A stretch of DNA of 64,000 nt from Buddleja alternifolia (Eukaryota > Streptophyta > Magnoliopsida > Lamiales > Scrophulariaceae). Shown here piece by piece: positions 34,982 through 45,603 of this stretch (positions are counted from its first letter, which is position 1; every line of letters begins with the position of its first letter). Location of the stretch: NCBI GenBank assembly GCA_019426215.1, contig CM033393.1:3444046-3508045 (forward strand), written 5' to 3'. The position numbers and the translations under genes are program-made. Below the pieces are notes generated by a model. The model was not told the origin of the DNA. It searched no databases and worked only from the letters and a program-made list of their open reading frames with translations.

Positions 34982-36482
34982 TCTCTTGGACCATCCAAAA
35001 CATTTGGAAATCAGAAATCAGGGACGTCTAAGTACTCAGTTGTCAAACCAAGACCTCCAGTGGCCAAGCCTGCACGTGAAGGTGACAGATGTGAAGACCT
35101 TGTACTAGGTGGACTCCCTATGGATCTTTTATTTCTTGGAAAGTACATGAAGAGGATGTCTATTGATGACCAGATCACTATAGACTTTGAGAAAAGAATT
35201 ATGAATATTAAATTCCAAGAGTATATTGGGAGGGAAGAGATCTGTCATCTTTTGCGTCAAAAAGAGATAGGAGCCTCTGTTATTTCAGTATACATTAAGT
35301 AAGTTTTTTAATTATTTTATTGTATCTGAACTATGATTATTTTCGTTACTCTAAATTTACTTTATCCTCAATTTAGATTTTTGTGGGTTAATTACATGGT
35401 TCCTGAAGGAAAAGAAAGTCGTTTCGGGTTTTTTAGCCCACATGCTATATCGGCGGGATCAGGTATTCAGCAAATTGAACAAGTGCAATTCATAGAAAAT
35501 GCTATGACAGAGAGCGCACAAATAAATAAGTTATTTCTTGCATCTTACAACACCGGGTGAGCCACTAAAGAGCCAACTTTATTTGATAAAACTTGTTACG
35601 CAAAAACAAATTTTGAACTTATCTTTTGAATACTTTTTAGGCAACATTGGTTGTTGCTTGTGATTGATCCATTTCAAGATGTCGTTTATTATCTGGATTC
35701 TTTGCATGGTGATCCGGATAACCGATTTGACATGAAACAAAAAATCAATCAGTAAGTTTTTCATTCAATCAATGTATCCATTATATTTAATATTATTTTT
35801 AAAGTGTATATATCTTCCTAGATTTCACATATTTGCTTGTTTTTGACATATGTCCACGTTTTTGTATTTTTTTACAGGATTGTGTTCATATTTCGTACAA
35901 ATCACAACAACCAATTGAAGAAATCCAAAAACAAGACCTGTAAATGGATTAGAATAAAGGTTAGTGTTTTCTAGTTTCAAGAGATTATTCGTATAAAAGT
36001 CAGTGTTCTAATATAGCTTTGATTACTTTTTGTAGTGCCCCCGACAGACAAACGCCGTAGATTGTGGCTACTTCGTTATGAGATTCATGAAGGAAATTAT
36101 TAGCCACGGAGAATCTACAATCCCAATAACGGTATGCATAATCCTAATACTCAGTTTTTTTCCCTTTTGAAGTTATTAAACCTTTGGTAGGTAACTGAAA
36201 TGTCATTTGGGTTTGCAATCTCTATCCTGCAGTAATTTTATGATTGTCGATGCTTATTAGCCATTGAGAATCTACAATCCCAATAGCGGTATATATAATC
36301 CTAATACTCAGTTTCTTTCCTTTTTGAAGTTATTAAACCTTTAGTAGGTAACTGAAACGTCATTTGGGTTTGCAATCTCTATCTTGTAGTACTTTCATAA
36401 TTGTCGATGCTCCTTCTATACTCGAGTGCAAATTGATGAAGTACGTAGCGAAGTGGCACAATACATTATCGAATGCGATTAG
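34982..36482 (+). pseudogene. Ulp1/C48-type protease C-terminus of a CACTA-type element
   Basis: Six exons splice in frame: 34982-35298, 35377-35556, 35641-35751, 35878-35959, 36036-36131 and 36390-36482 (TAG). All junctions are GT...AG. The product carries a C48 cysteine-protease core: catalytic His in QHWLLLVID, Asp in VYYLDSL, and Gln/Cys in CPRQTNAVDCGYFVM. It ends YTRVQIDEVRSEVAQYIIE, the tail typical of protease domains in plant En/Spm-related elements. The N-terminal part of the element protein, transposase and start codon are not found, so this is a fragment although its own exons have no stops. It might deSUMOylate or process proteins, but in transposons the role is unproven. Confidence 0.75.
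36098..36412. repeat. About 158-bp tandem duplication spanning the last intron
   Basis: TTAGCCA[CT][GT]GAGAATCTACAATCCCAATA followed by CGGTAT[GA]...TAATCCTAATACTCAGTTT...GTTTGCAATCTCTATC[CT]TG[CT]AGTA and [AC]TTTTA/CATAATTGTCGATGC occurs twice, at about 36098-36255 and 36256-36412. It duplicates the end of exon 5, the intron and the start of exon 6. The first copy has a usable CTGCAG acceptor but leads to an immediate TAA, so only the second acceptor gives the full end. Confidence 0.85.
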
Positions 36483-37255
36483 AAATTGAGTAATGTATTT
36501 TTTGTAAATTGTGACTTGTTGTAAATTGTGATTTGATTTGTTGTGTTTAAATTTTGATTAATTTAATTAGTTGATTGTAAACACGTGATCATTTGTTGGA
36601 GATTATAAAATTTTGTTGTTGCATGTCACATCATGGTGAGATTGACAAGTGTCCATTTAATTTGAATTATTATTAATAGTTTTTTAAGTGAACGCTTGTC
36701 GATCCCACAATGATGTGACATCATTGTAGCACACCATTGTGGAATAGAAGATCTGCTCCGCTAAATTAGCATATACAAGTTTAATGTGACAAAAATTGAA
36801 CACAAGTTTTCAATTTTAATTGGTGACAAGGAAATTATTGTCATTATTTACAATTAGTTACACATATTTATTGACATCTTAGTGACAACAAATATATTTG
36901 TCACGTTAATTGTATTGTCACTAAACATGTGTCGCTAACCAATGCGGATCTTCTATATCCAACAGTGGTGTCACATCGTTGTGCGATCGACAAATGTTTA
37001 TTTAAAAATAAACTGTTAATTTAAATAAATAGATACTTGTTGATTCCATAATAATATGACACCATTGTGGTACATTGTTGTGAGATAGAAGATCCGCTTC
37101 GGTCATTAATTACTAGGAATGACAACTTAAATGGAACTGTTGTCACTAAAACTCGTTATAATGACAAAGCAAATTTATTGTCACTCATCTTGTATACGTA
37201 GTGATAATTAATTGTCACATTAAAGTTTGTTACTTACCTTATTTTTCGTTGTAGT
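36483..37255 (+). mobile_element. CACTA-type 3' subterminal region
   Basis: Dense short inverted motifs (TTTGTCAC, GTGACAA, ATTGTCACTAA) and repeats of CCATTGTGG[AT]A[CT]A with GATAGAAGATCCGCTTC lie between the protease gene and TTTTTCGTTGTAGT at 37242-37255, the reverse complement of a CACTACAAC-like terminus with its last base changed. The subterminal repeat also occurs at 53655-53695. The left end of this element is not located. Confidence 0.55.
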
Positions 37256-37745
37256 CAATGTGAAAAGGAATGTATAATAAAGAGAAAAATTACGTTAAAG
37301 TCAAATATGGGCATAGTTGCAATTTTTATTTTGATAAATAATAAAAGATATGACCGGGTATTATGAGCCTAATTTTTTAAAACACAAAGAGTAGTCAACC
37401 CTTTTTAATAGACAATATGCCAATTTTTAGTGAGGAGTAAAACCCCTTTTACCTCTCCATCTAATAGTGAATTTGACATATCTACATAGAGAGTGATTAA
37501 TGATTCATTATAACTTAATTCCGGTAGCAGACTATTGTTTTATAAGCAGAATAACTTCAACCTTGTTTTATATGCATGTCAATTACAATTTTCAACAGTA
37601 ACCAGGGTGCTGGAAAAGACAAGTTTCTCGAAAATCCCGAGTGTAGGAAATATATCTTCACAAAATATCATTTGCATAATAATGCATCACAACATAATAT
37701 ATATAATTACCGAAACATTGCCTCAAACTCACATTATGTGTTCAT
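37256..37745. other. Intergenic, 3' side of second P450
   Basis: AT-rich with no gene. It should contain the 3' UTR and polyadenylation signals of the minus-strand P450, but none can be placed with confidence. Confidence 0.4.
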
Positions 37746-39472
37746 TTAAGCAAGCAACCGATAAGTAGGAATAGCCATTAGATGCTTATCTCTACCGGTC
37801 ACTAAACCAAAATGTTCTGTCATATCCAAATCACTAGGCAGCATACAATTAGGGAGCTCCCAATCAAAGCAATGAACCAATTGTGCAACCACTAGTCGGA
37901 CCACCGTGAGTCCCAATTGCAACCCTGGGCAGCCTCTTCTGCCGGACCCAAATGGTATGAGCTGAAAATGTTGCCCCCGAAGGTCTATATTGGTCCTAAT
38001 AAACCTCTCTGGTGTGAATTTTTCAGGGTCTTGCCATACGTTAGGATCTTTGCCAATAGACCATACATTTATTATAAGTCGTGATCCTTTTGGTATATGG
38101 AATTCACCGAGTTTGCAATCTTCTAACGACTCGTGGATTAACAATGGGACGACAGGATGTAGCCTAAGTGTTTCCTTCAGGACAAGATCCAAGTACTCAA
38201 GTTTGTCGAGATGTGATTCCCCCACTATTTGGTCCATGCCCACGATTGTCTCTAATTCTTTCTGGAGTTTCTTCATTACTTTTGGATGCCTAACGAGTTC
38301 CGAAAGAGTCCATTCAATTGTTGCTGATGAAGTGTCCATTCCTCCTAAAAGCATGTCCTAGAGAAAAATCGGCCCCTTCTTGTTAAATTCGTGACAAAGA
38401 AACTAAATTAATGACATAAATTCAAGTTCTGCAATAGTAAAACCCATTAGAGCAAAACAACAAACAACTGCAAGGCATCCAAAGTTGGAAATAAAAACTC
38501 TATTGGAGCTATGGCTTCCAGCAATGCAATATTATACCCCATAAATGTAGATTGTGAATGGATACTATGTAAGTTAAGTATAAGCACAATTGAAATTACC
38601 AAGAGCACAGCCTTGACATGGCGGCGATCGAACTCGAATCCAGCTTCACCAGACATCATAATAGCCATCATGGTATCCACAAAGTCTTGTGTTTCCTTTT
38701 TTTGATTGCCCTGAAGATGTTCATCAATAATCCTCTCCAGAAATTCATCAAAAGTCTTGCTAAGCCGCTTCATCTGGCGGGTCAACCCCTGAAGATCAAT
38801 AACACCCATAAATGGAAAATAATCCCCAAGATTGGGAGTGGCTGCAACCTGCAAAGTCTCCTCAATCACAGCTTTAAACCCTTTCTCATCCAAATCAGTA
38901 TCAGCATATTTCCTCCCAAACACCATCAAACAAGTCATATCCCCGCTCAGTGCTGCAATTCTCGCGCTGACATCCACAGTTTCGCGTTTTTCAGCAGCCT
39001 GTTTGAGTGAACTTACCAAACATCCCAGCTCGGCCCTTCTCATGGGCTGAAACTGGTTGATCTTGATGTGGCTGAGCAACTCCAACGTGCATAATTTGCG
39101 CATGTTGCGCCAATATGGACCGTATTGCGCGAAAACAATGTTTCTTTGATCATAACTAAGATGCTTCGATGCCTCGATACGAGCCCTCCCAGCGAAAACA
39201 AGATCGTGGGTTTTGAGGACGAGCTCGGCTCCTGCAGGTGTTGATATGACGACGGTCGACACGAATCCGAAGCGCATGGACATGATGGGGCCATGTTTTT
39301 GGGCTAGATGGTGCAAGTTTTGGTGAGGGCTTTTCCCCAACAGGTGGAAATGGCCTAAAATTGGTAGAGCTATTGGACCTGGAGGCAGTTTTTTCGTCTT
39401 GGCCAGGTTTATCAGTTCTTGAAGGAGATAAAGAAATATGATCATAGATATTATTGTCCATATCCAGGCCAT
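37746..39472 (-). CDS. Cytochrome P450, CYP71 clan (CYP71AU/CYP736A-like), apparently intact
   Basis: A 494-residue heme-thiolate monooxygenase. Exon 1 is 39472-38600 (291 aa) and exon 2 is 38357-37746 (203 aa), with a phase-0 intron of 242 bp (CTTG|GTAATT...CTAG|GAC). It has an N-terminal membrane anchor (about residues 3-18), PPGP hinge at 30-33, the C-helix block [16 protein letters not shown]-helix GGMDTS with Thr300, E353xxR356, PERF at 407-410, and heme loop [10 protein letters not shown] with Cys434. The length is normal for the family and no lesion is seen. It should act at the ER with NADPH-P450 reductase, oxidising a secondary metabolite; the substrate cannot be inferred. It is the close relative of the gene at 1116-4697, in convergent orientation. 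A 10.4-kb transposon lies about 340 bp upstream of its ATG. Confidence 0.93.
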
Positions 39473-39807
39473 ATATTTTTATTATTATTATTGTTGTTGT
39501 CCGTTAACAAAAGATGAATCTGAAGCTCAAATCAGAAATAAGAAGGGAGAAATTAGGTCGAGAGATTGAGGTAAAAGACAAGAATAAAAGTTTTGTTATG
39601 TAATTGCTGAGAGCCTTTAGTAAAGGTATGGAGTCCAGCACCAAACCTTGGATGACAAACATATTCATTCTTCTTTTCTTCTTCTTTTTTATTTTATTTT
39701 TTATTTACAAATAGTAACCTATGAAAATTCTAACTCAAAGTTTTTTGGTCAAAGCCAAATATAAGTAACAAGTGAATTACACTTTCTATTATGCAATGTA
39801 ACTGACT
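39473..39807 (-). promoter_or_regulatory. Remaining proximal promoter of second P450
   Basis: Only 335 bp separate the ATG from the transposon target site. The leader has an ATT/GTT microsatellite (39477-39500) and C/T-rich stretches on the coding strand. I see no clear TATA box. Any regulatory sequence farther upstream has been moved at least 10.4 kb away by the insertion. Confidence 0.5.
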
Positions 39808-39816
39808 ACCATTGGA
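39808..39816. repeat. Left 9-bp target-site duplication of MULE
   Basis: ACCATTGGA, identical to 50202-50210 in the same orientation. Nine bp is the typical Mutator duplication. Confidence 0.95.
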
Positions 39817-39982
39817 GGACTTTTTTAAAAAATAATACCATTTTAAATAAAATTTATATTAATAATACATAAATAAAACAATTTTCAAAAATGGCACACT
39901 ACGCCATTGCTAATGGCGAAGCCTGACACATTTTGTCAGCTTGGTCAGGATCCACCATTACTAATGGCGGATCCTAACCATT
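39817..39982 (+). repeat. MULE left terminal inverted repeat
   Basis: Pairs with 50036-50201. Shared blocks are TTTAAATAAAATTTATAT, AAATAAAACAA, ATGGCACACTACGCCATT, CAGGATCCACCATTACTAAT and GGCGGATCCT. By eye it differs at about one position in ten. Confidence 0.9.
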
Positions 39983-40227
39983 TTTGTCTTTTTTTTTCTG
40001 TTTATCGCAGACAAATTTTTTTTAAAAAAATATATGTCATCCTCTAATATATTAAAAAAAAAAATTCTTTGCTGAAAATCACTCTCTTTCCTCTGTCAGC
40101 TTGGTCAGGATCTGCCATTACTAATGGCGGATCCTGACCATTTTTGTCTTTTTTTTTTCTGTTTATCGCAGGCAAATTTTTTTTAAAAAAATATATGTCA
40201 GGATCCGCCATTAGTAATGGCGGATCC
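39948..40227. promoter_or_regulatory. Palindromic subterminal motif, left array
   Basis: Near-perfect 27-nt palindromes with half-sites GGATCCGCCATTA and TAATGGCGGATCC around one central base occur at 39948-39974, 40108-40134 and 40201-40227. A degenerate copy (CGCCATTGCTAATGGCG) lies at 39902-39918. They are probable transposase-binding or promoter elements (inference). Confidence 0.8.
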
Positions 40228-40269
40228 TCTAATATATGAAAAAAAATAAAAAATATTTCTTTGCAGAAA

Positions 40270-40283
40270 ATCACTCTTTTTCC

Positions 40284-40318
<35 letters not shown>

Positions 40319-41305
40319 TCTCTTTTTCTTTTCTCTTCTCTTCCCCTCTTCTCTCTTCTTCTTCCTCACCGAAAAAACTCACTGCAATTCTTCGTCATCA
40401 ACTCTCATCTCATCTCCTCCCTCACCTACACCATCTCTTTTCATTTCACGCAAAACAAATTAACTTTTATACTGATTGATCTTCATTTCTCCTCCTTTTT
40501 CTAATTAAAGGTAAATATCTATTTTAATTTAATTTATAGTTTTATGCTTATAAATTTTTAGATATAATATTTTAGTTTGTTGTTGAGAATTTGTGATTGT
40601 TATTTAATTTAGTAATTATCTCTAAAATTATTTTCGAATTTTAGGGGAGAAGTTAGGATTTTAGGGATTATTGGTTAATTGTAGTATAGAATGTCCAATT
40701 TTAGGCTTTATGTTTCAATTTTAGGCTTTATGTTTCAATTATAGGGTTTATGTTTCAACTTTAGGGTAGAATTTTGGATTTTATGGTGGAATTTTAAATT
40801 TTAAGGTATTATTTTCGAATTTTTGTAGTAGAATTTAGGTATTTTAGAAATTTTTGTAAATATTATATGTAAACATTTTTAGGTATTTAAACTATTGTTA
40901 TGTGTATATAATATAAATTAGTATTTAGTGTTAATTTTTGAACCTACATATATATGTAGACATTATATGTTTAGGTATTTAGGTATGTAAAAATACTAAA
41001 AATTGGATTAATATCTAAATATTATATTTAGATATTTAGTTTTAATGATTGAACTTTAATATAATGTTAGACAAATTTGTAAGTATTGCTTCGATTTTTT
41101 GGTATAACATTTAGCTAACAGACTAAATTGTTATGTTTAATTTGTTAAGTGTTGATTAATTTAGTCAAATTTTAGTGTTGATTATTGAACTTTGATACGA
41201 TATAATTTGGGTATAAATTTGAGTTTTTAGTGTTTAGAATAATGGATAATAATCTAATTAATGCATTATATTCTAATTGTACTTGCTATACTTTATAAAT
41301 GCAGG
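40270..41305 (+). promoter_or_regulatory. PMD gene leader with 5' UTR intron
   Basis: A (CT)n tract at 40287-40316 and further C/T-rich sequence to about 40500 form a pyrimidine-rich leader. A probable 5' UTR intron starts TTAAAG|GTAAAT at 40511 and ends ATGCAG at 41304, two bases before the ATG at 41306. Inside it AATTTTAGGCTTTATGTTTC is repeated about three times (40694-40765). Open frames in the GA/CT tract are artefacts. Confidence 0.6.
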
Positions 41306-43771
41306 ATGTCAAATTTATACAATCGTGATGTATATGGGCCTGTAGATCCTAGTGTGTTGACGGATCAGACAAGCCACAAGTCTGAGTTAGTATTTTTAGG
41401 GGGTGATACAGCAATGCGAACCAGACGAGCAGATGGTCATTATTTTAAACTGGTGAAATCCACTGATTTTATTCCACCACATCGTCGAGTATTGCAAAAA
41501 CTCCATCAAATGAGATTTTATCGCTTTTATTTGTTAACCATGTGTGGGCAACTTAGATGTGATATGAGACTTGTGACTGCACTGATTGAGAGGTGGCACC
41601 CGGAGACAAACACGTTTCACCTCAAAAGTGGAGAGGCTACTGTTACTCTCCAAGACGTAGCTATACTATGGGGTGTACCAGTCGATGGTAGGGCAGTAGT
41701 TATTCATCACGTGCTTAATGGGTTTAGGGATTATGCAGCCCTGGTTCATCGTCTCTTAGGTTTCGAAATTGGACTGAATGATTTTAAAGCAACGGGTATG
41801 GAATTAAAAATGAAAAAATTATGTGAATACCTAAAATTGGCCGAGGCAATAATCACAGACGAGTCCCCCGAGCATACGGTTGATCAAATAGCACGATGTT
41901 GGGCTTTTGCATTGCTTGCCGTCATGTTACCCGATAGCAGCGGGGAAGTGATTTCGATTTTGTGGTTAAATTTTTTTGAGAATATTGATGAGGTAAACTC
42001 CTATAGTTGGGGGAGTGGTGTGTTGGAGTTTTTGTACCGTCAGCTACATTATGGATCCCTAAGGACTCACAAAGAAGTGTGTGGTCCAATGACATTGTTA
42101 CAGGTATAATGTATTATTTTTTTGTTGTTTTATCTTTCTCTAAGATATTCAATGTTCAATAAATTAATGTATTTATGTTTAACAGTTATGGGCATGGTCA
42201 CAAATAATGGTCGTGAGGCCATCTACAGTTCCACATTTGATGGCAGAAATTGATGTTAATAACATTGCACGAGCTCCTTATGGGAAACGGTACTTTATCT
42301 AACTAGAATTTTTTATTCAGAAACAACTATTTTTTTTTAATTATTTGCGTTATTGATGTTGTAGGTGGTATCGACCCGTGAGTAATCCTCGCACAACGAC
42401 ATGCTGTTTATTGGCAGCTAGAGAAGTATTAGATCAGATGACCTATCATCATGTGAGTAAAAGTTTATCTCCAGGTCATTATATCATCGAAGTTCTATAA
42501 TGCTCTCCTATTAAAAATACTGTTGTTCAATTTTCTTATTTCAGTTTGTTTGAGACTTATACAATTTTGATGATCCTGACATTGCTGAATTGGCACCTGA
42601 ATGTTTAGCCCCTGGTGTGTGGAGAGCATCAGTTCCAATGGTATTCCTCAACATTGTGGAGTATCATCGTCCTGAGCGAGTTTTTCAACAGTTTGGATTC
42701 CGACAAGGAATTCCACGACATCCGAGTACACACCCATGATTCGAAAAGATTGACCGTGCTGGGAGGGATAACGAGGATTGGTCCATTTTCAATAGGATCT
42801 TCATCGATCAATGGAATGAACGGTTACGTCATGTTGTGGTAGGGGACTTGGGTGGAGGCACAACAGAGGATTACTCCGACTGATATGATAGGATCACACG
42901 TCGGTTTATTTCAAAGGAGTTGGATAGATTGAATGTCGGCTTCCAAACAGGGTCGGCACCTCTATTACACGATGTGATTAGTATATAAAATTGTGTTAGG
43001 TTAACATTACATTGCTTCATTTGGTTTTGCTTTGTCTTATATTTTTGTTTATCTTTTACAGAATAGACAGATTCAAGAATTGCAAAGGGTTGTCAAGATA
43101 CCCCTGACTCGAGGCAAAGGGCTGAGGGGATGTTAGGGTCTTTGAGATCGGGTCTTACACAGCTGTCCTGGATGGTGTTATGTAGTCGTCGTTCTGATGC
43201 AGCAGCGGGTGTTCATTTTGCTCAGACAGGCAGGGAAGACATGCGTCCACAGAGGAGAAGTAGTGTCGAAAGAGACGTCGATGATGTACAGGATTCAGAG
43301 GACGAAGAAGAACTTGTACGACATCACTCACGTCCGTGTGTGGGCGAACCTGGGACTTCGAGTCAAGTTCCTCGCACCCCCACTTTCGGACCATCGTCTT
43401 CGACTGTAGCAGATCCTTATGCTACCGGCGATTACTTTCCTCAGATGGTTGATCCAACATCCGAGCCTCAGTTGCCTTACACATTTCAAGATGAGGGGCC
43501 TTCATCATCAGCGTGGGCAACGCCCGATAATTTGTGGGATCAATATATAGGGACTCACACGGGTCTGAGTCTGGACCACTCGAATTATCCACCTCCTGTA
43601 ACGAGGAATCCATCTCTAGTCTCTTTACATTTCGACACATCTGCAGTTCCGTTCAACTTTGATATGAACAGAACGAAAGAAGAAATGCAGGGACCTAGAC
43701 GGTCAACAAGGAGGGGGCGTGCTCCAAACTGTGGCACGGGGGAACATCGCGGTCCGTGTCAACGTAGATAG
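41306..43771 (+). pseudogene. Plant mobile domain (PMD) protein carried by the MULE, three stops
   Basis: Starts MSNLYNRDVYGPVDPSVL. Exons by GT...AG are 41306-42102, 42186-42289, 42365-42452, 42545-42973 and 43062-43771. The first exon carries the PMD core (MCGQLRCDMRLVTALIERWH, TVTLQDVAILWGVPVDGRAV, YSWGSGVLEFLYRQL), continued by LWAWSQIMVVRP. PMD proteins (MAIN/MAIL family in Arabidopsis) are related to transposon-borne copies and act in genome stability and silencing; the role in a MULE is unknown. Exon 4 holds three in-frame TGA codons at 42551, 42737 and 42881, and a frameshift lies before 43130 in the last exon. The C-terminal part (43130-43771) is acidic then Ser/Pro-rich, ending in a basic RRSTRRGRAP. 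Introns and domain are otherwise well preserved. Confidence 0.85.
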
Positions 43772-43902
43772 TCTTTTTAATTTGTAATTTGTATTTATTG
43801 TTTTTTTTTTTTGAATTTGTAATATTTCACCTTATTGATATTTATATTATTGACGTGCTTGTTCAATTGAAGGCGAAAAAAATACGAAAAAAAATACAAA
43901 AC

Positions 43903-44215
43903 TACAATTTTTGTGTTCAAGTCACGGGCAAAAAATGTACAGAAATAGGCCAAATACGAGCCAGAAAGCAAACAAAAAAAAGCTATTTTTTTTTTGGCAT
44001 AAAAATCCCAAGCTGGGCAGCTTTGCGCGTCCATATATCTTCACTCGTGTGTCGGAATTAGCCAAATCTTATAGTTTCACAAAGTTCATAACATCACCTA
44101 CATTTTTTGTGTTCAAGTCATGGGCAAAAAATGTACATAAATAGGCCAAATACGAGCCAGAAAACAAAAAAAAAAAAGACTTTTTTTTTTGCATAAAAAT
44201 CCCAAGTGGGGCAGC
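43903..44215. repeat. 196-bp direct repeat (two adjacent copies, third at 46.2 kb)
   Basis: TTTTGTGTTCAAGTCA[CT]GGG, AAAAAATGTACA[GT]AAATAGGC and AAATACGAGCCAGAAA occur at 43909 and 44105, 196 bp apart. The first unit also holds GCCAAATCTTATAGTTT and AACATCACCTAC. A third, isolated copy lies at 46190-46325, beyond the small gene pair. Confidence 0.85.
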
Positions 44216-44769
44216 TGTCTGCACAGTCGACAAATTTTTAGCTAACTTTGAATAGAAAACTGTTTTGTTCTGGACATCTCCAGATTATGTTCAATATATG
44301 TGTGGATAGTCCTATGTGTCTAGTTTCATGGGAAGAAAACAATTCATGAATTCGAGCTTTCTACAATGAGTTATAAATTTTCTCGTGAAGACGCGCACAG
44401 CTGTCTGCACAGCTGACAGATTTTGTGCTAACTTTGAATAGAGAACTGATTTGTTCTGGACATCTCTAGATTATGTACGATATATGTGTGGATAGCCCTA
44501 TGTGTCTAGTTTCATGGGAAGAAAACGTTTCATGAATCCGAGCTTTCTACAATGAGTTATGTATTTTCTCGTGAAGACGCGCACAGCTGTCTACACAGCC
44601 GACAGATTTTGTGCTAACTTTGAATAGAGAAATGCTTTGTTCTGGACATCTCCAGATTATGTGCAATATATGTGTGGATAGCCCTATGTGTCTAGTTTCA
44701 TGGGAAGAAAACGGTTCATGAATCTGAGCTTTCTACAATGAGTTATGAATTTTCTCGTGAAGATGCTCT
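44212..44769. repeat. Three tandem 186-bp repeats
   Basis: Units start CAGCTGTCT at 44212, 44398 and 44584, exactly 186 bp apart. Each contains TTGTTCTGGACATCTC, GGATAG[TC]CCTATGTGTC, TAGTTTCATGGGAAGAAAAC, CTTTCTACAATGAGTTAT and TTTTCTCGTGAAGA. No coding frame is shared. The array lies between the PMD gene and the small gene pair. Confidence 0.92.
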
Positions 44770-44875
44770 TTCTATAGGAAAACAAATTAACATCGTTGTT
44801 TATTTGAAGGCTACAAAAATACACGAAACTAATACGGAAATTAAATTAATATGAAACTAATTGACAGGAATCTAG

Positions 44876-45333
44876 TTAGTTATTCTCCTCATTAGACATT
44901 TCAATATCAGATTGATATTGAGGACCTATACTAAGCTCCCACCTGGCTCTTGCTTGTTGCACATAACCACATAATGCGTATTCTTGAGAAATTTCTTTGT
45001 AATTTAGACGTTGCATACCCATAACTATCCTGTTATTCTCCTCACGTATCCTATTGAGTGATGTAGTTTTTCCTGCGGCGTTACACGAGGCATGAGTATG
45101 GCTCTTTGTCTGGGACAGGAAATTTGACGCTCACGACAATCCACGACAAGACCGTCTTGTTCTTGGACCCGATGAAGTCATTCTTCTTCCATCGTTTGTA
45201 AATATCTTGTTGAATATCTTTCATTTGGATTCAATGAATAATAGTAATCATCATCCAACTGCCAACTACGACCCATGGCACGAAAAATATCACCAGGACT
45301 GTAATACAAGTTTGGGGCTCTAAAAGGCTCCAT
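44876..45333 (-). pseudogene. Small MULE-borne gene of unknown function (left of divergent pair)
   Basis: Reads from ATG at 45333 (MEPFRAPNLYYSPGDIF) to TAA at 44878-44876, about 150 residues if the lesions are ignored. There are two lesions: an in-frame TGA at 45180-45178 and a one-base shift at an A run (plus-strand 45067-45071). The N-terminal half is aromatic and acidic, the middle has PRQRAILMPRVTPQE, and the end is EISQEYALCGYVQQARARWE then SDIEMSNEENN. It resembles the right-hand gene in order: a basic [RK]R..[SA]I[LI]MPR motif, an Asn/Arg-rich stretch, an R[LE]xxxEI helix and a SD..MS-acidic tail. No known domain was recognised. It might be a DNA- or protein-binding accessory factor, but that is speculation. 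Confidence 0.6.
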
Positions 45334-45603
45334 TTGCAATAATTTTGGTTGAGATTGGTGTTTGCTTCATTTGTGTATATACTCACATTTTGAATACAGT
45401 AGTTCACAATTTTCACAACCCGTGACTACATATCTGCTCGCAACCCGTGACTACAATGCAGACACCCGTGACTACACACTTACAACCCGTGACGATTCGG
45501 CTACAGTAGGTCACGTGAACATGTGAGTATATATGTAGTCACTTATACTGAGTTCTATTCAGAAATCACTTCACGTTATATTATCTTGAGATTCAACACG
45601 AAA
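45334..45603. promoter_or_regulatory. Divergent promoter region with ACCCGTGAC array
   Basis: TGTGAGTATATA stands at 45522-45533 on the plus strand (71 bp before the right gene's ATG) and again on the minus strand at 45387-45376 (43 bp before the left gene's ATG). Between them ACCCGTGAC occurs four times, at 45418, 45443, 45464 and 45485, spaced 25, 21 and 21 bp, mostly extended to CCCGTGACTACA. The layout suits a shared bidirectional promoter with one bound factor on one face of the helix (inference). Confidence 0.65.

Noticed and set aside
40044..40479. Open frames over the CT/GA tract at the MULE left end
   Set aside because: Low-complexity Leu/Ser or Arg/Glu repeats from the pyrimidine tract in the PMD leader.
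45418..45493. CRISPR-like spaced repeat
   Set aside because: Nine-bp repeats with 12-16-bp spacers inside a plant transposon promoter; far too short for a CRISPR array and in the wrong kind of genome.
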